This document shows positions 57,701 through 64,000 of a DNA stretch of 64,000 bases, in pieces. Origin of the DNA: Hyposmocoma kahamanoa (taxonomy: Eukaryota > Arthropoda > Insecta > Lepidoptera > Cosmopterigidae); the NCBI RefSeq assembly GCF_003589595.1, contig NW_020654810.1, positions 6,684,025-6,748,024 on the forward strand, given 5' to 3'. Position 1 is the first letter of the stretch. Each line of letters starts with the position of its first letter. Position numbers and translations under genes: made by a program. The notes below the pieces were generated by a model. That model was not told where the DNA came from. It saw only the letters and a list, made by a program, of their open reading frames with translations, and did not search any database.

Positions 57701-59000
57701 AAAACGTGACACCATAGTGGGAACGCACCCTAAAACGCGGCTAAGTGACAAAATATTTTTTTGACATATAAAAACCATAACCCAGTTTTAATAATAATAA
57801 TAATCATCATTTATTTCAGGCATTTTGGCCCGTATTAATTGAATACAGTAATTACATTTAATGATTAATTACAAGTTGGTGAATAATAAAAACATAAAGA
57901 CAAAAATAAAAATAATTTAAAATTCATTATCAATAAGTTAAAATTAAAACAATAAAAAGAATCCAAAATTAAATTAAATTAAATTAAATTAAACATTCAA
58001 ATTGAATTGAAAAATTGAAAATTGAAAATTGAGTTTTAGACTATTGAAATTGTTTAATGTAATTTCAGCTGTGCATCGATAGGGTAAGTTCCAATAAGTC
58101 GAGCACGTTAACTAATTTTAACTATTTTTAAAAGAGGATTTCCTTGCATTAAACAGTGTGATGATAAATAAATAAAAGGAAACATGTAGCACTAGTGTTC
58201 TGTCCAGAAGCACTACAAACAAGATTCTTATGCCAAAACATGCTCAAGATTTCATCATGAAATCTTGAATTGAATGTTTTTCATCTTTTAACAAGCTCGG
58301 TCGTCCCAGCGATTAGCATTCTAGGCGATAAGGAAGCCCCGGGTTCAACTTCTAGAAGGACCAATGTGGGGAAAAAACTTTTCAAAATTATTTCCTAAAT
58401 GTTCTGGATATAGCTGAGTCAATTTCGTTACTCTGGTACTCACATTACAGGGAATTCAAGATGATCATTTCATTTTCTTTACAGATCCACGCGTCACTTT
58501 GGTCCGCTAACATTTTATCTAACCTGGCATCAGAGCATAGACAACCTGATGCTTGAACTGCTGCAGAACAATGCAATCAGAGAGGTCGTACTCCTAATAG
58601 CGTTGAATCATGAGATTCATGGTCATGTCAAAGATGGAGAACTAGCACAGGAGTTGGTGAAACAGGTTAATTTGAAATTAAATTATACTAGTCACTTAGG
58701 AACTGACCAGTACATTAATACTGATCAGTTCCCCTTCCGTCACTTGATCTCATAAAAAAGTCCCAATTTATGTTTTGTTTGCAGATTCTACAAACACCAA
58801 TACAACTAAAAAAACCTGATATTCTAGCTGAAGAAGACATCCAACTAGACAACAAATGCGTGGACATTGTAGCCAAATACATAATAAGTAATTCGTCAAT
58901 GAAGAGTCAGCAAGAACTTGCTCTGCAAGGCTTCAGGGAAAGTTATCAGGAACTAGTGGATCTTAGCAGAGGCTTAAAGAAGGCACACGGAAACGCTTAG
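51620..59000 (+). CDS. mRpS22: Mitochondrial small-subunit ribosomal protein mS22 (complete, 7 exons)
   Basis: Joining 51620-51737, 51818-52047, 54612-54736, 56012-56069, 56780-56988, 58485-58665 and 58785-59000 gives 1137 nt, 378 aa (human MRPS22 360 aa). mS22 is a metazoan-specific protein of the mitochondrial 28S subunit. Residues 1-40 are basic with almost no acidic residues, as expected for a mitochondrial presequence. Family blocks seen: ILKTPTYKFLTNEELE and LLQMPPVVK (exon 2), INDVLSQDPALIGYDTSTY and LFTDISFGV (exon 3), RDLDGILRK (exon 4), VYFPIKGRKI and QYEFVLDRACIQYEPDEPKY (exon 5), RSTRHFGPLTFYL (exon 6), and FRESYQELVDLSRGLKKAH (exon 7). All junction phases agree. An upstream ATG at 51612 opens a 7-codon frame overlapping the start; its context is weak (T at -3) while the chosen ATG has A at -3. 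The exon 6 donor is GTTAAT, which is weak. AATAAA follows 17 bp after the stop. Confidence 0.95.
51818..52047 (+). CDS. mRpS22: mRpS22 exon 2
   Basis: The exon starts after TTATTATTGCAG and ends in AAG before GTAAAA. It codes DGEQDPAPKFFSSQVQVLLK through MPPVVK, matching the conserved mS22 N-terminal domain. Confidence 0.93.
52975..53125. promoter_or_regulatory. CpG-rich patch with a CRE palindrome in mRpS22 intron 2
   Basis: A GC-rich block (GCCGGCGGCGGCGCGGGCGC) in an AT-rich intron is followed by TGACGTCA at 53062-53069, the full cAMP-response-element palindrome. It may be an enhancer, an alternative promoter or a remnant of an inserted element. Confidence 0.35.
53843..54136. mobile_element. 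MITE with long inverted ends, in mRpS22 intron 2
   Basis: TATCGACCCCTCCTACGTAA and inverted TATCGACACCTCCTATGTAA extend into the same TGTCGAAATTGCCAAGTTTA block as 44732-45015. The flanks TATA/TATA suggest a TA-type target. Confidence 0.8.
54264..54575 (-). repeat. Interspersed repeat, 300-bp family
   Basis: Near-complete reversed copy that ends 36 bp before the mRpS22 exon 3 acceptor. Confidence 0.7.
54612..54736 (+). CDS. mRpS22: mRpS22 exon 3
   Basis: The exon starts after ATATCTTTCAG with IHKPINDVLSQDPAL and ends in phase 2 before GTATGT. TYLFTDISFGV corresponds to KYVFTDISYSI in human MRPS22. Confidence 0.93.
55397..55597. mobile_element. MITE with CAGGGGGTCTACT ends
   Basis: CAGGGAATCTACTCCCATTC and inverted CAGGGGGTCTACTTCCATTC, with CCGTCCAAAACAATTACT inside. 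It is in mRpS22 intron 3. I see no clear target duplication. Confidence 0.78.
56012..56069 (+). CDS. mRpS22: mRpS22 exon 4
   Basis: This 58-bp exon codes the end of a split Arg, then DLDGILRKSDNDIRKRLNQ. It lies between TTTCCAG and GTAATG and matches the GTLRKA...RDRM region of the human protein. Confidence 0.9.
56780..56988 (+). CDS. mRpS22: mRpS22 exon 5
   Basis: The exon follows the acceptor ATTTTAAG and ends in phase 2 before GTACTT. It codes VYFPIKGRKIREPLMF through YKLLR, the best conserved stretch of the family. Confidence 0.93.
57348..57730. mobile_element. MITE, same family as 26422-26621, internally expanded
   Basis: The ends GGGCGCGTTCCCACTATGTC and GTGGGAACGCACCC are flanked by TAA on both sides (57345-57347, 57731-57733). 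At 383 bp it is almost twice the other copy, because its right half contains two to three repeats starting GTGGGAACAG/GTGGAAACAG/ATGGGAACAG at 57499, 57597 and 57662. It lies in mRpS22 intron 5. Confidence 0.85.
58288..58462 (+). mobile_element. SINE, family 2, 3'-truncated
   Basis: The copy runs from CTCGGTCGTCCCAGCGATTAG with CCGGGTTCAACTTCTAG to TACAGGGAATTC, and ends 22 bp before the mRpS22 exon 6 acceptor. Confidence 0.65.
58485..58665 (+). CDS. mRpS22: mRpS22 exon 6
   Basis: The exon starts after TTTCTTTACAG with STRHFGPLTFYLTWHQSI and ends in AAACAG before GTTAAT. The donor is weak, but the phase and the next exon agree. Confidence 0.9.
58785..59000 (+). CDS. mRpS22: mRpS22 exon 7
   Basis: The exon starts after TTTTGTTTGCAG and codes 71 residues to TAG at 58998-59000. 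FRESYQELVDLSRGLKKAH aligns with the TYQEAL end of human MRPS22. Confidence 0.92.
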   Translation: MLQTPIQLKKPDILAEEDIQLDNKCVDIVAKYIISNSSMKSQQELALQGFRESYQELVDLSRGLKKAHGNA

Positions 59001-59016
59001 TGTTTTGTAGAATTGT

Positions 59017-59022
59017 AATAAA
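59017..59022 (+). terminator. mRpS22 polyadenylation signal
   Basis: A canonical AATAAA lies 17 bases after the stop codon and is followed by a T-rich stretch. It is the nearest signal and would give a very short 3' UTR. Confidence 0.7.
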
Positions 59023-60272
59023 CTGTTAGTTAAGCATTTTTATTGTTTTAATTTTGATAATATAAAGCGGTCCGGGAGCGAATCTGCGTAAAGCGTACCG
59101 GGGCGTGCCACATGGCGATCCTACGCGTGGTTCGCGGCGCGAAGGCGGCCGCTGTGACACTCATAAGCAACCACGTTTCATTTTCTACTTAGATTTTAAA
59201 GAAAGCACCATATCGCAGTAGGATAGTGTTCAAGAAAGAATTCTGCTTTTATTCGTGTCTCGGAAGCAACGCAAAATAAATTTCGGTCGAATTCATAGTG
59301 AAACTTAATGATAACACACTTATGAGCTTACGTACACGACGTATTTTATACGCGCCGAAAACTGGTCGCGTGTATGTATAGTGCATTTTGATCAAATTTA
59401 AACACGCGTATTCCATTCAATTAATCGATTCTAAATAGAATAATTTTTGTTCAAATATTTGTTGATTACAAGTAGTCTTAATATTAATATACTAGAAAAA
59501 TACTAGAATAAGATAGTTTAGTTCTTTATTTTACTTAAAAAAAATCGGATTTTACTTTTTAATCGAGTTCAAATATTAAAATTATTGACCTTCCAGTAAA
59601 ATGAGCTTTTTTTATTATTAACATCTTTTTGTAATAGAAGATCTTATTGATTAACTTAAATAATGAAAACGCACCTCAATATAATGAACTTACGACTGCC
59701 TTAATTAATTTTACTAAATGGTTTTCTGTTGGTAATTGATCAAATTGATATATACCAAGACAAACGAAAATGTTACTGCATGACAAAATATGGTAAAATC
59801 TTATTAATCAGAGGCGGTTTATTTTATGACGGCCTCGGGTGAAATTTTTGTCATTTGTTTATTATTTCTCGGATTTCTAACTCTGCTACTCTGCATATTT
59901 GGATAGCATCTTAGTGGAATAGACTAGACCACCTTCGTACTCCAAATAAACGAACTGATACATATGACCAAGTCCAGGTTTTTGTAAAAACAGCGCATTG
60001 TTAATACTTTGTATTATATAAATATAATATATTATATTATATATTTTGTTGTATTACTCGTACTACATATCCGGCAATGTATGTAATTATTTGCTCTAAA
60101 AATTATCGAAATTGCAGATACTACTGATAATGACACTACAAAACTGAAAAAAAAAACCGAAACTTTACTAAACGTTATAACAAAAGAGTTATAGAATATT
60201 TTTAAAATATTGCTAAGGTCATAATTTTCGTCCTTTTAACATAACAGTGTCGCCTAACGTAAACATCACTAT

Positions 60273-60704
60273 GGGTCGTATTCCAGACCTCTACTCAATA
60301 CTCAAGTCAGGACATGAGTATTGCAGTGAGCACTGAAAATCATAGTCAAGTCCTTGCCATTAGTAAATAATAATAATAAATAACGCACACACTCAACATA
60401 TAATTAGGGTCGTATTTCCAGTGCTTCAAATCATACTCAAGTCCGCTCAAATCCTGACTTGAGCATTGAGTAGAGTTCTGGAATACGACCCTTAGAGCAG
60501 ACTTTTGCCAGTAAACTGAAGTATACAGTTTTTTTTATAATATCAAGTGACGGGACGAACAAGTCGTGTGCCCGATGGTAAGCTACACGCCTGTCCATAA
60601 CAGTCGCAGTGTCACTCAGAGCTTTAAATCGCAAAGATCTGAGGGGCACTGCCACTGCGCCTGTCACTCTGTTGAGCATTGAGTACAGTTCTGGAATACG
60701 ACCC
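60273..60704. mobile_element. Composite repeat: fold-back MITE with captured dispersed repeat
   Basis: Bases 60273-60491 are a full GGGTCGTATTCCAG-family MITE, broken by a 39-bp SINE tail (60364-60402). They are followed by a linker and a truncated 11-copy-family repeat (60538-60670), then by another MITE end (60672-60704, ending CTGGAATACGACCC and TAA). The outer ends are inverted repeats of each other. Confidence 0.75.
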
Positions 60705-61191
60705 TAAATGTTAAATTTGGCCAAAGAAATGTACAAGCGGCCGTACCACGAAACTGAATGCATTATACAAAAGTGCGTTCGTTCGATATTCATGGCGTAT
60801 TAACAAAGGATCACAAATATATCGCACCAAGTAAAAGCCGCAATGCATTACAAAATATCATAGGCATACACTCGGTTGCATATTTGTTTTCTCGAAATTC
60901 ATACAAAACCAAAATGATTGTTTTTAAAATAAATTATGCATCTTCTGATTACAAAATCACTTGCCTGTGGAAGGAAACGTCCGTGTTTACCCGTTTACCC
61001 ACAATTATGGTGCCTTTGCAGTTTATAATGGCACAATTATGTATTTTTCGCGTTTTCGACTGGTATTTATCTACGATAACAGTCGAGCGCGTTCTGAAGT
61101 GTAGCAGCGGCAAGTAAGTGAATTTCACTTACTTTGGGCTTGCGGCGTCTATCTAGATATATGTCTGTGGTCAGAAACCTTAGTTGAGGTA

Positions 61192-61365
61192 CAGAGTCAA
61201 GGGCACGTCAAGCTTGACACTTAAGATTGAAATCCAACTCTATGCCGCTTACGATAAGAACGATCCAAACTCAGATTACAAAACATAGTTTGTAATCTGA
61301 GCATTGGCTTACATGAATCCGAGGGTCCAAAATTCAAAGTGTCAAGCTAGACGTGCTCTTGACTG
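61192..61365. mobile_element. TA-flanked fold-back element (mariner-like MITE)
   Basis: Ends CAGAGTCAAGGGCACGTCAA and inverted CAGTCAAGAGCACGTCTAGC are flanked by TA. An internal palindrome CAGATTACAAAA...TTTGTAATCTG lies at about 61272-61299. Relatives: 22953-23051, a half-copy at about 17289-17345 and an end at about 61890-61915. Confidence 0.7.
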
Positions 61366-61597
61366 TACATACTTACTTACCATAGATAATGTGCTGTTGA
61401 GAGCTCTGCTGCCTGATTTTTTTTTCCATCCTCTAAGGCCAAGGGCCTGATTGGTTTTATCTTCTGTCAGTTCAAGTTATTAATGTCAGTGTCTATTTTA
61501 GATGAATTTTTAATTTATTTTATTTAGTAATAACTAACATAATTAAAATTACGCTCGATTACCTACGCATTAAATTAGCAGTTCATATATTTTGATT

Positions 61598-61742
61598 ATG
61601 CCGTTTTATAGACGACCACGTAACTTTACACCTTTATCAACTCTAGCTGAAAAACGGTCGCATAAAAATGGTGTTCACCACGCTATTTTTACTGCTAGAT
61701 TCGATAGGTACGTTGGCGATTGGCAAAAGGACTTGAAACACG
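61598..61742 (+). CDS. MORN3: MORN3-like exon 1
   Basis: The exon codes residues 1-48 (MPFYRRPRNF to DLKH) plus one base, ending before GTGATT. A stronger-looking GTACGT at 61708 would break the first MORN repeat, so it was not used. Confidence 0.78.
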
Positions 61743-63680
61743 GTGATTAAATTTTTTTATAATTTGTAATTCTTCCAAATACTTAATGGTAATAATCTGC
61801 TACGCACGCCGCTATTTGCACGATGTGCGGACATACGGCAGCACATAGATGGATCTTATTCCGTTGAACTGGAGGCGATATTCAATATAAAAGTCTATAG
61901 TTTGATGTGCTGTTGACTGTACAATCAACATGAAAATAATTAAGAGGGTTCAACAATTTGTAAACATCAATAATGAATTAAAGGCGCACTTTCAATTATA
62001 ACTAAAACTCGTCTGAACCGAAAATGGACGTTAACTGTTTGAGGCAAAGTAGATTTTTACTAAATGTCCAAATATTTCCACATTGAACGCCAAGGCCATA
62101 TTGATGCTGTCTGTACATAAATTATTTTCTTTTTCAAAACAATTTCGCTTTTGTTGTTACATTTGACTTAGGTCATTATAATGTCTATTTTTAAGTTAGT
62201 TAACGTAACGTAGTGACGTTAAATTATTACTTAACGTACGACAATCACCTTGAAAATGAACTCTTATTTCTAAATACCATCGCACACCGGCTTATTACTG
62301 GCACAACTCAACAATGTAGAAATTGTGACGGTATCTAAAACGAGTCCGTTATATTTTCGAATAAATTTGGTCAGTCGTGAAATATTACATTAGCTTTTCA
62401 ATTGTTTACTGTTTCAAATTGTTTACCGGAAAGCAGTGAAATAACTGCACGGTCGCGTATCAAAATCGTTATACTGGTAATATTTTACTGTTATTATTTA
62501 TAATATTGTCACTGTTAAAACCCGGTATACTACACTTAGCGTCGTATTCCAGAACTCTACTCAATGCTCAAGTCAGGATTTGAGTATGATTCAAAGCACT
62601 CGGAATCATACTCAAGTCCCTGCCATTAGGGACGTATTTCCAGCGCTTGTGTTTCCAGTGTAATCCATAATAAAGTAGAAAAAATAAAGTAGAAGAAAAA
62701 AATAAAGTAGAGTTCTGGAATGCGACCCTTAGGGTCGTATTCTGGAACTCTACTCAATGCTCAAGTCAGGATTACACTGGAAATACGTCCCTAATGGCAG
62801 GGACTTGAGTATGATTTCGAGTGCTTTAAACCATACTCAAATCCTGACTTGAGTATTGAGTAGAGTTCTATAATACGACCCTTCGATTTGTTGTTGATCT
62901 ACGTAAGTTCGTCAGGATTTTCTGATTTTATTAATTATTTTTTCTAGGCAAAGGTGTATTCTTAACAAATGGCTATGATGGCGGTAGGCTGTACGAAGGT
63001 GATTGGTACCAAGGATTTAGGTAAAAATGGTCTTTGTTTACAAGTCAATGCTTGTACATTTCCTTATTTTTTGTTTAATATATGACTACTTTTTATCCGA
63101 CTTCAAAAAAAGAGGACGTTCTCAATTCGAACTCGATTACTCCGACATTTGTGAACCGATTTTGACGATTCTTTTTTGTTGGAAAGGTGGTAACTCAGTA
63201 GTTCTTCCATTCAAATTTAAAGAAAATATTCCATTTCCAAGGGTGGCAAATTAGAAGATGAAATCGGCTTATTAGATTTCTCCCACACTCGACTTCAATA
63301 AAACTTGGCAAATACATGTAATTCCACAAACTTTTGAGGTCGCGATTATTATTACTAATCTTCTAATACTATGTTCCCAATATTCTTCTTAACAATTGGG
63401 ACTATATTTAACTTAAAATTTTGTTATCATAGACATGGCAACGGCACTTTAAGCTACCGTCAAGAAAACGGCGTCTTCAAACTGCAATACAGCGGTGACT
63501 GGGTGCGAGGCAAACCCGAGGGTATTGGCCGATGGTGGTACGAAAATGGTGACGTGTATTTTGGTTTTTGGAATAAAGGCAAAAGACATGGTTTTGGCAA
63601 AATGTGGTACGCGGATGACACATATTTTGTTGGATACTGGGCTAAGGGAGACAAAAACGGACCTGGCATGTTTGTATACC
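61598..63680 (+). CDS. MORN3: MORN repeat-containing protein 3-like, 5' part of gene
   Basis: Exons 61598-61742, 62948-63020 and 63433-63680 join in frame to the first 155 residues plus one base; the gene continues beyond the window (human MORN3 is 240 aa). Five MORN repeats are visible: YVGDWQKDLKHGKG (from 38), YEGDWYQGFRHGNG (64), YSGDWVRGKPEGIG (92), YFGFWNKGKRHGFG (115) and YFVGYWAKGDKNGPG (137). The N-terminus KRSHKNGVHHAIFTARFDRY aligns with KAQRNGLRSQVYAVNGDYY of MORN3. MORN3 in vertebrates is linked to sperm and axonemal functions; the insect role is inferred. Splice sites are GTGATT (weak), CTAG, GTAAAA, CATAG and GTAAGT, with all phases consistent. The ATG is the first one after an in-frame gap and has no upstream open extension of note. 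Confidence 0.85.
62539..62881. mobile_element. Two tandem fold-back MITEs sharing a TTA
   Basis: Copy A (62539-62728) and copy B (62732-62881) belong to the GGGTCGTATTCCAG family and are separated only by TTA (62729-62731), which also precedes copy A (62536-62538). Copy A has a triplicated AATAAAGTAGA stretch at about 62670-62712. They lie in MORN3 intron 1. Confidence 0.8.
62948..63020 (+). CDS. MORN3: MORN3-like exon 2
   Basis: The exon is 73 bp, lies between TTTCTAG and GTAAAA, and codes GKGVFLTNGYDGGRLYEGDW and YQGFR. Confidence 0.85.
63090..63345 (+). repeat. Dispersed AACCGACTT-type repeat
   Basis: The conserved path runs CCGACTTCAAAAAAAGAGGA, ACATTTGTGAACCGATTTTG, TTCTTTTTTGTTGGAAAGG, AAGGGTGGCAAATTAGAAGA, AATAAAACTTGGCAAATA and CTTTTGAGGTCG. 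Other copies or fragments: about 20-90, 3040-3270, 5870-6010, 7430-7640, 9858-10075, 14920-15180, 16105-16440, 30385-30800. They occur in both orientations, and both ends carry CCGAC/GTCGG words, suggesting a short-ended DNA element. Confidence 0.6.
63433..63680 (+). CDS. MORN3: MORN3-like exon 3
   Basis: The exon follows TTATCATAG and ends in phase 1 before GTAAGT. It codes three and a half MORN repeats, HGNGTLSYRQENG to GPGMFVY. Confidence 0.92.
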
Positions 63681-64000
63681 GTAAGTAACCAAGGCTAGAA
63701 GGCAAGACCTAAAATCAAAATAATCTTTATTTCATAGGTAAGGATTATTACACTTGAAATCGTCACATTGGTTAAACTGTACCGCCCATTAATATGGCAG
63801 ATTCCCCTGAGAAGAATGTACAAGAAACTCTAGGGGTTGCCCTTTGTAAATAATATTTGTACATAGTCAACATTTACAATATAGGTATAAAATAAACCTA
63901 AGGTCTCTAAAGTTTTGTAGCATCATAAAAACTTCACGCTTAATAGACAAGTAAATCATTATAAAGTGTACAAGCTCTACCTGTGACTGTTGATAGGTAG

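Larger units (their letters stand above)
59023..61597. other. Intergenic region between mRpS22 and MORN3
   Basis: It contains a short GC-rich patch (59065-59165), the composite repeat at 60273-60704, and a TA-flanked fold-back element (61192-61365). Bases 59300-60230 are AT-rich and empty. A 119-codon open frame at 60758-61117 has no recognisable family. Confidence 0.45.

Noticed and set aside
60758..61117. A 119-codon open frame between mRpS22 and MORN3
   Set aside because: No family motif, no splice or promoter context, and a composition typical of noncoding DNA. It may belong to a decayed repeat, but nothing supports it as a gene.

Overview
The window is nuclear DNA from an insect, most probably a lepidopteran. 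It is AT-rich, its genes have short exons split by long GT-AG introns, and it is filled with the short repeats typical of moth and butterfly genomes (tRNA-derived SINEs, many small inverted-repeat DNA elements, decayed non-LTR retrotransposons). The species cannot be named from the sequence. There is no operon, CRISPR array or other prokaryotic feature.

Five conserved animal genes can be read. (1) Minus strand, 5094-5238: first coding exon of a dopamine transporter (DAT/SLC6A3 type). A candidate 5' UTR exon lies at about 12601-12681 and the rest of the gene lies beyond base 1. (2) Plus strand, 21410-34142: the whole coding region of SMIM14, three exons, 102 aa, with a probable noncoding first exon ending at 20703. 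(3) Minus strand, 47685-37382: complete ZCCHC8, the scaffold of the nuclear exosome targeting complex, seven exons, 771 aa. (4) Plus strand, 51620-59000: complete mitochondrial ribosomal protein mS22 (mRpS22), seven exons, 378 aa. (5) Plus strand, 61598-63680 and onward: the first three exons of a MORN3-like protein, which runs off the window. The exon joins of genes 2 to 5 keep frame and give family-typical proteins. The genes do not form one pathway: dopamine reuptake, a small ER membrane protein, nuclear RNA decay, mitochondrial translation and a probable axonemal MORN protein. SMIM14 and ZCCHC8 are convergent, ZCCHC8 and mRpS22 are divergent, and mRpS22 and MORN3 are in tandem.

Most of the remaining sequence is mobile-element debris. 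It includes four tRNA-like SINE families, an interspersed family of about 300 bp with eleven copies, a second dispersed family with ten or so copies, and at least three MITE families with different termini but the same TAA/TTA target duplication (Harbinger-like). There is also a 1.3-kb hAT-like element with a perfect 8-bp target duplication, two TA-flanked fold-back elements, two reverse-transcriptase remnants, an RTE-like remnant split by a SINE, and a decayed transposase-like gene. Several insertions are nested, so their relative order can be read.

I found no convincing new multi-gene system. The best leads are small: a possible upstream ORF ending one base before the dopamine transporter start, a one-residue-short zinc knuckle in ZCCHC8, an inverted composite repeat shared by two loci 22 kb apart, paralogous empty/filled insertion sites, and a strong 43-bp hairpin in a SMIM14 intron. 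A 10-base N gap sits inside a CA microsatellite (27672-27681), so the sequence there is incomplete.
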